Below, in pieces: positions 41,522 through 50,897 of a stretch of DNA of 64,000 bases. Source of the DNA: Victivallis lenta (GTDB lineage: Bacteria; Verrucomicrobiota; Lentisphaeria; Victivallales; Victivallaceae); assembly GCF_009695545.1 (NCBI RefSeq), contig NZ_VUNS01000014.1, positions 1-64,000 of the forward strand, given 5' to 3'. Made by a program: the position numbers and the translations under genes. The notes below the pieces were generated by a model. The model was not told where the DNA came from and made no database searches. It worked only from the letters and a program-made list of their open reading frames with translations. The stretch's first letter is position 1. Every line of letters starts with the position of its first letter.

Positions 41522-42732
41522 GCCGACGGGAGCCTCTTCGAACGGTGCAGCCACGCGTCGAGCAGAAGCAGGAGCCCGAGCCCGCCGTAGCAGAACGGAA
41601 CGAGATAGAACGAGTCGCGCAGCCCCCAGCTGTCCCCGACAACGCCCATCATGCATGCAAAGAATCCGCATCCCGGCACGCCGGCGCAGGAGAGCAGAAT
41701 GTAGATCATCGTCGAATCCGAGTCCTTCAGCCGGTCGACGCAGTAGCTCTGGATGCTCGGCCAGAACGGCCCGGTCACGATCCCGAGGAAGAAGAGCAGC
41801 ACGAAGAGAATCCAGACGCTCGACAGGAACGGCGGAAAGAGCCCGAGCACGGTGCCGATCACCGAGCAGAGCAGGATCAGTTGAAGCAGCCGGCTCTGCC
41901 GCACGAGCATGCCGGAACCCATGCGCCCGACGATCATGCCGCCCGCGAAGAACGCCGTGCCGAGCCCGCCCATCCACGCATCGGCGCCGTAGTCGAGCTG
42001 AATGAAGCTCGCCACCCAGAAGGTCAGGCAGAATTCGCCGCCGCCCGCCAGGAACATCGCCGCGAAGAAGAGCCAGAAGCGCTTGAGCCCCATTACATCG
42101 ACCGCATGGCCGAAGACGGTTCCGAACGAAAGCTTCTGATGCCGCTCCGCACCGTACTTTTTCGACGGCAGCAGGTACATGAATGCCGGAACCAGCGCAA
42201 ACAGCGAGCAGCCGGTGAGAATCCAGCGCCAGCTGACGCCGGCCGACAGCAGCGCCCCGGCGGCGAGCACGGTTCCTACCACGCCGACCGACCAGAAGGA
42301 GTGGGTGAAGTTGATGTAGCGCCCGGGCTCGTCCTGGTGCAGGTCCTGGATGACCGGCGTGGCGAGCCCTTCGACCACGCCTTCGCCGAGCCCGGCGACG
42401 GCGATGGCGGCGAAGAGCGGCAGATAGCCGGGCGACCAGGCCGCGCAGAGAATGCCGATGCTCATGAAGAGCATGGCCGCCCCGAGCGAGCGAAGCTTGC
42501 CGAAGCGGCCTGCCGCGAACCCGCAGAACAGCATCGCGACGACCATCGGAATGCTGCGGCCGAGCTGCAGCGCGCCGCCCGCTCCTTTTCCGCCTTCGGC
42601 CAGCGGAAAATTCAGATCCTGCGCGAGAGAGACGAGCACGACCGGAACCGCGACGGAACAGGCCGCATAGGAGCCGAAGCAGAAAAAGTTCGCGAAATCA
42701 TAACGGCCGAAAACCATTTTATGTGCGTGCAT
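41518..42732 (-). CDS. Major facilitator superfamily transporter
   Basis: A 404-residue membrane protein with twelve predicted hydrophobic helices. The MFS loop 2-3 pattern is present (GFAAGRFGKLRSLGA, about residues 72-86) with a matching half after helix 6 (VGRMGSGMLVRQSRLL). The first helix region has FGRYDFANFFCFG. Substrate is not evident; sugar-type MFS carriers (FucP-like) are possible because of the conserved acidic residues in early helices. AGAGG precedes the ATG. It is 14 bases downstream of hisB and overlaps hrpA, so it is co-transcribed with both. Confidence 0.85.
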   Translation of the reverse strand: MHAHKMVFGRYDFANFFCFGSYAACSVAVPVVLVSLAQDLNFPLAEGGKGAGGALQLGRSIPMVVAMLFCGFAAGRFGKLRSLGAAMLFMSIGILCAAWSPGYLPLFAAIAVAGLGEGVVEGLATPVIQDLHQDEPGRYINFTHSFWSVGVVGTVLAAGALLSAGVSWRWILTGCSLFALVPAFMYLLPSKKYGAERHQKLSFGTVFGHAVDVMGLKRFWLFFAAMFLAGGGEFCLTFWVASFIQLDYGADAWMGGLGTAFFAGGMIVGRMGSGMLVRQSRLLQLILLCSVIGTVLGLFPPFLSSVWILFVLLFFLGIVTGPFWPSIQSYCVDRLKDSDSTMIYILLSCAGVPGCGFFACMMGVVGDSWGLRDSFYLVPFCYGGLGLLLLLDAWLHRSKRLPSA

Positions 42733-42746
42733 CGGGAACCTCTTTT

Positions 42747-43331
42747 TCAGAGCGAGCCTTTGGTGGAGAGGACGCCTTTGACCCGCGGATCATGCGTGAC
42801 CGCCTGATCGAGCGCCTTGGCGAACGCCTTGAAAACCGCCTCCGCGACGTGGTGGACCTCTTCGCCGGCCATTTTCCTGACGTGCAGGTTCATGCCGGCC
42901 CTGTTCACGAGCGCCTGGAAGAATTCGCAGAAGAGCCGGGTGTCGAGGTCGCGGATCATCGGGGCCGGGAAATCGACGTTCCAGACCAGGCAGGGGCGGC
43001 CGGAGAGATCCAGCGCGACGAGCGCGAGCGTCTCATCCATCGGCAGGATGCAGCTGCCGTAGCGGCGGATTCCGGCCTTGTCCCCGAGCGCCTGCGCGAG
43101 AACGTCGCCGAGGACGAGCCCGAGATCCTCCATCGTATGATGATAATCGACCTCGATATCGCCTTTCGCTCTGACCGTCAGATCGAAGAAGCCATGTTTT
43201 GCGAAGAGTTCGAGCATGTGGTTCATGAACGGTATGCCGGTGTCGATCGAGCTTCTGCCTTCGCCGTCGAGGTCGAGGGCGATGAAGATATCGGTTTCCC
43301 GGGTCTTGCGGGCGACTTCGCTTTTTCGCAT
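42747..43331 (-). CDS. hisB: Imidazoleglycerol-phosphate dehydratase
   Basis: A 194-residue single-domain HisB of histidine biosynthesis, which dehydrates imidazole glycerol phosphate to imidazole acetol phosphate. The two manganese-binding repeats are clear: [18 protein letters not shown] and [14 protein letters not shown] in the first half, and [15 protein letters not shown] and [19 protein letters not shown] in the second. Length matches the monofunctional enzyme without a phosphatase domain. It leads an unusual unit with an MFS transporter, hrpA and a GntR regulator; no other his genes are in the window. Confidence 0.96.
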   Translation of the reverse strand: MRKSEVARKTRETDIFIALDLDGEGRSSIDTGIPFMNHMLELFAKHGFFDLTVRAKGDIEVDYHHTMEDLGLVLGDVLAQALGDKAGIRRYGSCILPMDETLALVALDLSGRPCLVWNVDFPAPMIRDLDTRLFCEFFQALVNRAGMNLHVRKMAGEEVHHVAEAVFKAFAKALDQAVTHDPRVKGVLSTKGSL

Positions 43332-43371
43332 GATGAATCCTTAAACGTGCATTTTGATTGTAAATGCCTAT

Positions 43372-43400
43372 AATATAATGCGGAAAGCGGAGCAATGCAA
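43372..43400 (-). promoter_or_regulatory. Sigma-70 type promoter of the hisB unit
   Basis: On the minus strand TTGCAT (43395-43400), a 17-base spacer and TATATT (43372-43377), 41 bases before the hisB start. Confidence 0.6.
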
Positions 43401-43874
43401 TACGTCCCGCACCCTTATTTCACGGAAACCGGCGCCTGTTTTCTCCATGTGGACGCGGGGCTGGGCCGACGCACTACATCAGCCCCGGTCCCGTATGGCG
43501 CGCGACACCATGCAGACTGTCTTGGTGTTATTTGATAAATAATGTGGTTTTTTTGTATATATTGTATAGACAAATATAGTCGATATTATTTTGTACTGCT
43601 CGACGTATTTATACTTTGAGAATAGGATTGTTTTTTGTTTTTTTTCTTGTAAAAAATACTTTATCCATGGATTCGCTATTGACATTTATAATTGAAATGA
43701 ATATAGTATATATAGACAAAATAAACTTATTCAGATATACAAAAGGATTCGACATCAGCTGTATGGGGGAGCCGGGAGCTGAGATTTATCGGGACGGAGT
43801 GCCGGGCGTATTCGCATCACCGTATCATTGCGGTTATGTTTTTTAACGGAAATGTGCATTTTTATGGAGGTGGT
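43401..43874. other. AT-rich gap upstream of the GH36 gene
   Basis: About 470 bases without a supported gene. From 43510 to 43760 it is much richer in A+T than its neighbours. It holds the strong promoter at 43679-43707 and two copies of TATAGACAAA (43565-43574 and 43711-43720), the second at the expected transcription start. These could be operator sites. Confidence 0.5.
43679..43707 (+). promoter_or_regulatory. Near-consensus sigma-70 promoter of the GH36 gene
   Basis: A perfect TTGACA (43679-43684), 17-base spacer and TATAGT (43702-43707). The transcript would have a leader of about 160 bases before the ATG at 43875. Confidence 0.75.
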
Positions 43875-46460
43875 ATGTCGTTTTGCCGGAGTTTGGGGAT
43901 TGTGATCGGTGCGGCGGTGCTCTGCTGCGGTTTTCAGCTCAGCTGCCCCGCGGCCGAGTGGAAGCTCAATACTGTTTTACCCGCTGATATTCTGCAGGGG
44001 TGGGGGGCGGCCGAGGTGAATCGCTCGGTAGCGGGTAATCCGCTGCGGGTTGGCGGTACGGCGTTCGCGGAGGGGATCGGTACTCACGCGAACGGGGAGA
44101 TCCGGCTGTTACTCGACGGCACCGCAAAGCGGATCATCGGCGCGGTCGGAGTGGACGACGGTTGCGGCGGCGGCGGTTCCGTCCGCTTTCTGCTGCTCAA
44201 CGGGGATTCCGGCAAAACGTTGTGGGATTCCGGTGTACGGCGTTTCGGCGACCCGGCCCGGTGGTTCGAGGTTCGGCTCGATGGTGTGCGGAAGCTGCTG
44301 CTCCAGTGCCACGACGGCGGGGACGGCATCAACTTCGACCATGCCGACTGGCTTGATGTGAAAATCGAATATGCCGGCGAAGCCCCGGCGGTGCAGGGCA
44401 GCCCGATGTCGGTGATCACAGCCAATGCCCGCTGGGATTTTTTCGGCATGAAAGGGGAGCGTCTGCTTCAATCCGGCCTGCAGCCGAAGTCCGGCGCGCC
44501 GCAGCCGAAGGTGGACGCAGTGCGGCCGTATCCGCTCGCTTTCCGGAATTTTACCCTTCCGCCAACGTTGCGGGTCGTGCAGTCCGACGGCTCGCACAAT
44601 CTTGATTTGCGGCTGGCCGGCTTCTCCGTGCAAAAGAAGGACGGCGGCGGCGTGGTCCGCAATATCTATCAGTTGACCGATCCGATTTATCCGGTCGAGG
44701 CGCAGTTGACCGTCACCGGTTATGTCGGCTGCGATGTGTTCACTTCGCAGCTGTCGGTGAAGAACTGTGGCGAAAAGCCGGTCGAACTGCTGGTCCGCGA
44801 CGCGGCATTTGCGGCGCTTCCGGCGGGGACGCCCTTTGCGACGACCTTCTCCGGCGGCTGGGAGGAGGAACTCAAGCATTGCCGCGAATTCGAGCTGCCG
44901 CCCGGCACGTTTTCGAATGAAAACAGCGGAATCGCCCACACCGCCGTTCCGAAATTTCCCGGCGTATATCTGAGTGTCGGCGGCCCGGCTCAGGAGGAGT
45001 CAGGGACGGTGTTCGCCGCGATGGTCGGCTGGAGCGGCAGCTGGCATTACCGGTTGCACCGTACGGAGGACGACCGCAATTTCTTCTTCGGCGGCGCCTA
45101 TCCGGACCCGGTTCGGCTTGCGGCCGGGGCGGTTTACGACTCCCCCGAAATCGTGATGACCGTCACGGACGGCGGTAAGGGGCAGGCCGCCCGCAATCTG
45201 CACCGCTGGGCGCACCGGTACGGCATTGCGAACGGGAAGCGGGAACGCCCGGTGGTCCTGAACAGCTGGGAGGGCGTCTACTTCACTTTCGATGAAAGCA
45301 AGCTGATCAGCATGATGGACGGCGCGGCCGCACTCGGCGCGGAGATGTTCGTGCTCGACGACGGCTGGTTCGGGAATAAGTATCCGCGCAACGATGACCG
45401 GGCCGGACTTGGCGACTGGCAGTGCAATGAAAAGAAGCTTCCCGGCGGCATCGAAAAACTGATCGCCGAGGCCGGAAAGCGCGGTCTGGCTTTCGGCATC
45501 TGGGTCGAGCCGGAAATGGTCAACCCCGTCAGTGAGCTTTTCGAGCGGCATCCCGACTGGGTGATGGCTGCTCCGAACCGGGAGCTGATTTTGCAACGCA
45601 ACCAGTATGTTCTCGACTTGAGCCGCCCGGAGGTGGAGGAGTTCGTATACAACACGGTCGCCGGGCTGTTGAAAAAACATTCCGGCATCCGTTACGTGAA
45701 GTGGGATCACAATGCGTTCGGCCGCAATGCCGGATCTGCGGCATTGGCTGGTGACCAGGGCGCGCTTTCCGACCGGTACAACGCAGCTTATTACCGGATT
45801 CTCGCCCGGCTGCGCCGGGAATTTCCGGCTGTGATGTTCCAGCTTTGCGCTTCCGGCGGAGGTCGGGTGGATTACGGTGCGATGCGGTATCATGAGGAGT
45901 TCTGGCCCAGCGACAAGACCAACGGCATCGCCCGGATTCCGATACAGTGGGGATACAGTCATTTTTTTCCGGCCAACGCCATGGCGTCGCACATCGGGCG
46001 TCACGGGGAGGGAGACTTCAAGCTGCGGGTCGACATCGCGATGACCGGCAGACTCGGCGTGGAGTTGTCGCCTGACGCGGTTTCGGCCGCCGACCGCGAG
46101 GTGATCAAGCGCGGTATCGCCGCTTACAAGGAGCTGCGGCCGATCCTGCATTGTAGCGAGCTGTATCGCGGGCGCTCCCCGCATGAGTCGCGGACGACCG
46201 AACTCACCTTCGTTTTGCCGGATAAGCGCAACGCGGTGTTCTTCGGTTTCCGTCGTGAAGGGAAAGCGGCGAAGGAACTTCTGAAGCTTTCCGGGCTCGA
46301 TCCGGCGTTGCGTTACCGGGTCGAGGAGAGGAATCCTGATGATACACCCCGGCTGCAGCCGGCGGTCCGCACTGGAGCGGAGCTGATGGAACGGGGGCTT
46401 GAAATCGACTTCCCGCCCCGGCCGTCGAGTGTTGTTGCAAAGCTCACGGCCGAAGAGTGA
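43875..46460 (+). CDS. Secreted GH36 alpha-galactosidase with N-terminal NPCBM domain
   Basis: An 861-residue exported enzyme. Parts in order: signal peptide (1-27, cleavage after CPAA-type site), an NPCBM sugar-binding domain (about 30-165; GTHANGEIRLLLDGTAKRIIGAVGVDDG), a beta-supersandwich, and the GH36 barrel with WEGVYF, MFVLDDGWFG, IWVEPEMVNP, YVKWDHNAFG (nucleophile Asp, about residue 615), LCASGGGRVDYG and EFWPSDKTN (acid/base Asp, about 680). It removes alpha-galactosyl residues from outside the cytoplasm or in the periplasm. GGAGGT upstream fixes the start. It is followed after 150 bases by the sensor kinase gene, which may relate to its control. Confidence 0.9.
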   Translation: MSFCRSLGIVIGAAVLCCGFQLSCPAAEWKLNTVLPADILQGWGAAEVNRSVAGNPLRVGGTAFAEGIGTHANGEIRLLLDGTAKRIIGAVGVDDGCGGGGSVRFLLLNGDSGKTLWDSGVRRFGDPARWFEVRLDGVRKLLLQCHDGGDGINFDHADWLDVKIEYAGEAPAVQGSPMSVITANARWDFFGMKGERLLQSGLQPKSGAPQPKVDAVRPYPLAFRNFTLPPTLRVVQSDGSHNLDLRLAGFSVQKKDGGGVVRNIYQLTDPIYPVEAQLTVTGYVGCDVFTSQLSVKNCGEKPVELLVRDAAFAALPAGTPFATTFSGGWEEELKHCREFELPPGTFSNENSGIAHTAVPKFPGVYLSVGGPAQEESGTVFAAMVGWSGSWHYRLHRTEDDRNFFFGGAYPDPVRLAAGAVYDSPEIVMTVTDGGKGQAARNLHRWAHRYGIANGKRERPVVLNSWEGVYFTFDESKLISMMDGAAALGAEMFVLDDGWFGNKYPRNDDRAGLGDWQCNEKKLPGGIEKLIAEAGKRGLAFGIWVEPEMVNPVSELFERHPDWVMAAPNRELILQRNQYVLDLSRPEVEEFVYNTVAGLLKKHSGIRYVKWDHNAFGRNAGSAALAGDQGALSDRYNAAYYRILARLRREFPAVMFQLCASGGGRVDYGAMRYHEEFWPSDKTNGIARIPIQWGYSHFFPANAMASHIGRHGEGDFKLRVDIAMTGRLGVELSPDAVSAADREVIKRGIAAYKELRPILHCSELYRGRSPHESRTTELTFVLPDKRNAVFFGFRREGKAAKELLKLSGLDPALRYRVEERNPDDTPRLQPAVRTGAELMERGLEIDFPPRPSSVVAKLTAEE

Positions 46461-46610
46461 GCTGTTGCCGGCGGTATTGGGCTGTTCTTCCGGATTCAAA
46501 TCGGTTTGTCCGAGTACGGTGCGGCAGCTCTCGCAGGAGAAGCCGCCGCCGATATGGTGCTTTTTTCGTTTTTTCCGTGCCGTCTCCTTTTCGGATTCGG
46601 AAGGTGTGCC

Positions 46611-49427
46611 GTGAAAACGATTGCGGGAGAACTTCAAAAGGTACGCACTGAAGCGCAGGAGTATGCGGAAAAACTGAAGCGTTCGACCCGGATGTGGGAC
46701 CTGGTCATCAACGCGCTGCCGGTTCACATCTTTGCCAAGGACCCGGCCGATGATTACCGGTTTGTCTTTTCGAACAGAGGAATGCAGGACTTCACCCGCC
46801 TGGGCGATGAGGAGATCCGCGGAAAAAACGATTTCGATATCTACCCGGAGGAGATTGCGGCGGTCATGCGCGGGGATGATGAAAAGAACATGCTGGATTT
46901 GGAGCATGGCACCGAAAACGTCCTTCCTCTGCCGGACGCGGAAGGAAAGGTTCATTCCATGCGCGTGATCACCTGGCCGTTCGTGGAGGCCGACGGATCC
47001 TGCCTCCTGATCGGGGCGGCGTTTGACGTCACCGAACTGGAGCAGGCCAGGCACAGCGCGGAGGAAAGCGCCGAGTGGTTCCGGCTGACCTTGAACAGCA
47101 TCGGCGACGGCGTCATCACGACCGACCGGGCAGGCAGAGTCACGATGATGAATCCGGTGGCGGAACGGATGCTGGGCGTTACCGGCAAAGAGGCGATGGG
47201 GCTGCCGCACGATCAGATTTTCCGGATTTACAATTATGACAACGACCAGCCGAGCCCCTCGCCGGTGATGCGGACGCTGCGGACCGGCGTGATTGTCGAA
47301 CTCGCCAATCATACCGATCTGATTGCCCGCGACGGAACCCGGTATCACATTGCCGACAGCGCCGCGCCGATCTTCGGGCCGGACGGCAAAATACTCGGCG
47401 CGATTCTGGTGTTCCGCGATGTGACCGAGGAGTACGCGCAGCGCAACCGCCTGCGTTATGCCCATGCCCAGCTGGAAGCCGGGACGAAGATTTCCAGATC
47501 CGCGACTTTCGTGTTCAATCCCGCCACCGGGGAAATTGCCGGTTCGAGCATGCTGTCGGAACTGCTTCCCGTGACCGATGGCCGCATCGGCGCGATCGAC
47601 GGCTGGGTTTACGGGGAAGACCGCCCCGCGATGCTGGCGAAGTGGGAAAGGCTCGCCCGGGGGGAAATCTCTTCTGAGACCTTCGATTACCGCACAAAAG
47701 ACGAGCACGGGTTTCATTACTTCCGCTTGAATTCCTCCGTCGACCGGAGCGATCCGAAGCAGGTGATGTTCACCGGCGTGGTTCAGGACGTCACCGACAT
47801 CCGCCGGGTGTTCGACCGGCTTCAGGAACAGCGGAATCTGTGGGAAAAAGTGATCAACTCCATTCCGCTGTGCTTTTTCGCCAAGGATGCCGACGACGAC
47901 TTCCGGTATGTGCTCTGCAACCGGACATTCGCCGCTTTTGTCGGGCGGACGCCGGAAGAGGTCGTCGGCAGGAGTGACGCCGAATTGTTCTGCCGGCCGG
48001 AAGACGCTGAAATGTTCCGCTCCCGGGACGAAAGGATCATGAAAGAGCCTGAGGGGGAAGGATTTGAGGAAGCCGTTATGGATTTCCGGGAAAATCTCCA
48101 TTATCTGCAGACGGTCAAGAAACCGTTTGCCGGCGCGGACGGGCGCCGCCTCCTGCTGGGCGCGTCTTCGGATATTACCGACCTGAGACAGCTGCTCTCC
48201 TGCGAGAAACTCAACAGTGAAGTGCTGTCCGCCATGGCGGCGAACGACGACCCGGATGCGATGTTCGAAAACATGGCCGGGATTCTGATGAAACGCATGG
48301 AGTGCGACCGGATCATGCTCGCCTGCTGCGACCGGAAGGGACTGCTCCGTCTCCGGAACGAATGGCTCTCGCCCGGAACGGTCTCCATCCGGGAAACCGG
48401 GCTCGAAAAACACTATGAGCTCTGGGACCGGAATATTCAGGCCTTCCACGAAAACCGGATTCTGAAAACCTCCGACGTCACGCAGGCGGAGTTCTGTCCC
48501 GGCCTGAATCGGGACGACAAGTACCGGACCATATCGCTGATCGTGGTGCCGGTATTCGTCGATGAACAGCTGTGGGGCGCGCTGTTCGTCTCTTATTCGC
48601 GCGTCCGGCGGGAGTTCAATGACGTCGACGAGCGGATCATGCGCGGCTGCGCCAGCGTCATATCGGCGGCGCTGGTTGCGGAACGTCAGCGGCATGCGAT
48701 CCGGCAGGCCAACCATGAACGGCAGCTGGTGCTTGACAATATTCATATCCCGATCTGGCTCCACGACAATCGCGGGGAGCTGATCCGCGCCAATACCGCG
48801 GTCGGCGATCTTTTCGGCATTCCCGCGGCGGAATTGACCACGGAAAAGAACCGTGAACTGCTGGCTCCGGCGTTTCCGCCCGGCACGGTGCAGCCCATCG
48901 AGGAATCCCTGAAGACCGGCCGGGCGGTTCACCGGGAAATGCGGCTGCCGGGGCGCGACTACATCATCTCCGCCGAGCCGGTGTTCGATTCGTTCGGACA
49001 CCTGACCTATATCGTCAAATCCGCCATCGACATGACGGAATTCAATGAGCTGCTCTCCAGCCGGACGGCTTTGAACACCTGTCTGGAAACCCTGATCGGA
49101 GAACCCGAACTGGAAAAGGCGCTCGAGAAGGTGCTGCAGACGCTCTGCGCACACCTCGGAGCCTCCCGTGCCTGTATTTTCCGGTTCGATGAGGACGCGC
49201 ATACCATGTCCGCCAGGTGGAATATGTTGAGAACAGGGGGGATACGATCTTCGGAGGCGCCGGCGGACAGCCCTGTTCCGCGTTTCCGGACTGGCCGGAC
49301 CGCTTCAGGACGGAACAGACGATTGTCATCGATGACGCTTCCCGGGCGGAGGCGGAGGAGTGCGGCTGGCTGCGGGACCGGAAAATCGGCCTGGCGGACA
49401 TGGGTTCGATTTGCGCGGCCCGCCTGA
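46611..49427 (+). CDS. Hybrid sensor histidine kinase, N-terminal part before a frameshift (PAS/GAF modules)
   Basis: The first 875 or so residues of a multi-sensor kinase, in the order PAS (about 24-145), PAS (146-285), PAS (286-405), PAS (406-530), GAF (531-700), PAS (700-820) and the start of a second GAF. After about position 49235 the frame no longer encodes family sequence; the true continuation is in another frame from 49217 (kinase part). A single added base near GTGG 49217-49220 or in the six-G run 49236-49241 would join them. No membrane helix is seen, so it is a cytoplasmic sensor. The GTG start at 46611 has GGAAGG six bases upstream. If the frameshift is real, this fragment lacks its kinase. 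Confidence 0.75.
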   Translation: MKTIAGELQKVRTEAQEYAEKLKRSTRMWDLVINALPVHIFAKDPADDYRFVFSNRGMQDFTRLGDEEIRGKNDFDIYPEEIAAVMRGDDEKNMLDLEHGTENVLPLPDAEGKVHSMRVITWPFVEADGSCLLIGAAFDVTELEQARHSAEESAEWFRLTLNSIGDGVITTDRAGRVTMMNPVAERMLGVTGKEAMGLPHDQIFRIYNYDNDQPSPSPVMRTLRTGVIVELANHTDLIARDGTRYHIADSAAPIFGPDGKILGAILVFRDVTEEYAQRNRLRYAHAQLEAGTKISRSATFVFNPATGEIAGSSMLSELLPVTDGRIGAIDGWVYGEDRPAMLAKWERLARGEISSETFDYRTKDEHGFHYFRLNSSVDRSDPKQVMFTGVVQDVTDIRRVFDRLQEQRNLWEKVINSIPLCFFAKDADDDFRYVLCNRTFAAFVGRTPEEVVGRSDAELFCRPEDAEMFRSRDERIMKEPEGEGFEEAVMDFRENLHYLQTVKKPFAGADGRRLLLGASSDITDLRQLLSCEKLNSEVLSAMAANDDPDAMFENMAGILMKRMECDRIMLACCDRKGLLRLRNEWLSPGTVSIRETGLEKHYELWDRNIQAFHENRILKTSDVTQAEFCPGLNRDDKYRTISLIVVPVFVDEQLWGALFVSYSRVRREFNDVDERIMRGCASVISAALVAERQRHAIRQANHERQLVLDNIHIPIWLHDNRGELIRANTAVGDLFGIPAAELTTEKNRELLAPAFPPGTVQPIEESLKTGRAVHREMRLPGRDYIISAEPVFDSFGHLTYIVKSAIDMTEFNELLSSRTALNTCLETLIGEPELEKALEKVLQTLCAHLGASRACIFRFDEDAHTMSARWNMLRTGGIRSSEAPADSPVPRFRTGRTASGRNRRLSSMTLPGRRRRSAAGCGTGKSAWRTWVRFARPA

Positions 49428-50734
49428 TCGTCCATAAGCATATCTGGGGCTGCCTCGGATTGATCTATGAACGCCGGCCCCGCCTGCCGGAGGAGGAAGC
49501 CCTTCAGCTCCTGCAGTCGTCCGCCCATTTTATCGAGATCATGCTGCAGCGCCGGCAGTCGCAGGATCAGCTGGTGGACGCCATGCGGAAGGCGCAGGCG
49601 GCCGATAAGGCCAAGAGTTTTTTCATCGCCGGCGTCAGCCATGAAATCCGCACGCCGCTGAATGCGGTCATCGGCTTTTCCGACCTGCTGCGGGACGGCG
49701 GCATACCGGAAGCCGAAGCCCGGGAGTATCTCGATTCGATTTCCTATTCCGGCAATGCGCTGCTGCAGCTGATCAACGATGTGCTGGACCTCTCCAAGCT
49801 GGAGGCGGATCAGATGAAGATCGAACCGGCTCCCATCGATTTCCGGGAGCTCGGCGAAGAGGTCATGAAGGTATTCCAATATCGCGCCGGAGAGCAGCAG
49901 ATCGAGCTTCGCGTCGAGATGCCGCCCCTGCCGGAAATGGAACTGGACAAGCTGCGGGTGCGGCAGGTTCTGTTCAACCTGATCGGAAATGCGGTGAAGT
50001 TCACCTGCGAAGGCTCGGTGACCCTGAAGGCGGAGTATCAGCCGGATCATGACGGAACCTGCGAGTTTACCTTTCTGGTAATCGACACGGGGCCCGGCAT
50101 TGCGCCGGAAGATCAGGCCAGGCTGATGGAACCGTTCGTTCAGCTTTCCCGCATCCGGGGGGCTGCCGCCGGCAACAGCGGAACCGGCCTGGGGCTGACC
50201 ATCTCCAGGCGGCTGATCGAAAAAATGGGTGGCACGCTCTGGCTGAAGAGCGAACCGGGCAGGGGGAGCGTTTTCGGGGCGACGCTGCGCCATATCCGCA
50301 TATCGAAGGAGAGGAAGCCGGCTGAGCCGTCGGAAGACAAGGCTCCTGCCTGCGGCCGGGCTTCCGCGCTTTCCATTCTGATCGTCGACGACGTGGCGAT
50401 GAATCTGAAGGTTATGAAGGCGCTCTGCCGCAAGGCGGGAATCGAAAAAATCGAAACCGCCCTGTCCGGAAAAGAAGCCCTGGCCCTGCTTGAAGCGCAC
50501 TCTTTCGATCTGGTGCTCACGGATATGTGGATGCCGGAAATGAACGGTGCGGCTCTGGCCGGAAAGATCCGTGCCGACAGGCGTTTTCAGGAGATGCCGA
50601 TTCTGGCCGTTACGGCGGACGTGGAGGCCAGGGACAATTTCCCCCTTGAATTCTTCAATGGAGTCCTTTTGAAGCCCGTAACCCTCGAAAAGATCCGTAA
50701 AATGCTGGGGAGTGTTCAGGGGATGGGGGGGTAG
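49217..50734 (+). CDS. Hybrid sensor histidine kinase, C-terminal part after the frameshift (GAF end, kinase, receiver)
   Basis: A 505-residue open frame that continues the preceding gene. Residues 1-110 are the rest of a GAF domain (FPDWPDRFRTEQTIVIDDASRAE, LGLIYERRPR), then HisKA with the phospho-acceptor in GVSHEIRTPLNAVIGFSDLL (about 142), HATPase with NLIGNAVKFT, DTGPGIAPE and GTGLGLTISRRL, and a receiver domain starting ILIVDDVAMNLKVM with phospho-acceptor Asp in LVLTDMWMPEMNG (about residue 435). The GTG at 49217 lacks a ribosome site, so independent translation is doubtful. Either a sequencing error or a broken gene. Confidence 0.78.
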   Translation: MEYVENRGDTIFGGAGGQPCSAFPDWPDRFRTEQTIVIDDASRAEAEECGWLRDRKIGLADMGSICAARLIVHKHIWGCLGLIYERRPRLPEEEALQLLQSSAHFIEIMLQRRQSQDQLVDAMRKAQAADKAKSFFIAGVSHEIRTPLNAVIGFSDLLRDGGIPEAEAREYLDSISYSGNALLQLINDVLDLSKLEADQMKIEPAPIDFRELGEEVMKVFQYRAGEQQIELRVEMPPLPEMELDKLRVRQVLFNLIGNAVKFTCEGSVTLKAEYQPDHDGTCEFTFLVIDTGPGIAPEDQARLMEPFVQLSRIRGAAAGNSGTGLGLTISRRLIEKMGGTLWLKSEPGRGSVFGATLRHIRISKERKPAEPSEDKAPACGRASALSILIVDDVAMNLKVMKALCRKAGIEKIETALSGKEALALLEAHSFDLVLTDMWMPEMNGAALAGKIRADRRFQEMPILAVTADVEARDNFPLEFFNGVLLKPVTLEKIRKMLGSVQGMGG

Positions 50735-50834
50735 GCATTTGATCGCCGTGCGAACGGCGGGGGAGGGGAGGAGGCCGGCCGGGGCGTCTGCCCGGCGCAG
50801 GACGAATACCGGCGGTATTTTCGCTTTCGGCAGG

Positions 50835-50863
50835 TTGAAAAACAGGCGAACCGGTGGTATTTT
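50835..50863 (+). promoter_or_regulatory. Candidate promoter of the 50898 gene
   Basis: TTGAAA (50835-50840), a 17-base spacer and TATTTT (50858-50863), 35 bases before the coding start. Confidence 0.55.
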
Positions 50864-50897
50864 TCCGTTTTACAACGAAAAATGTGAGTGACGATTT

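Noticed and set aside
46506-46610. Longer start (TTG at 46506) for the sensor kinase
   Set aside because: The extra residues are not family-like and have no ribosome site; the GTG at 46611 has GGAAGG at good distance.
45000-49202. A 1400-codon minus-strand open frame antisense to GH36 and the sensor kinase
   Set aside because: No recognisable domain, and composition typical of a GC-rich shadow. The plus-strand genes are unambiguous.
49236-49241. Programmed ribosomal frameshift at the G-run
   Set aside because: No slippery-site plus pseudoknot pattern of known type was seen; an error or indel is simpler. Kept only as a possibility in the findings.
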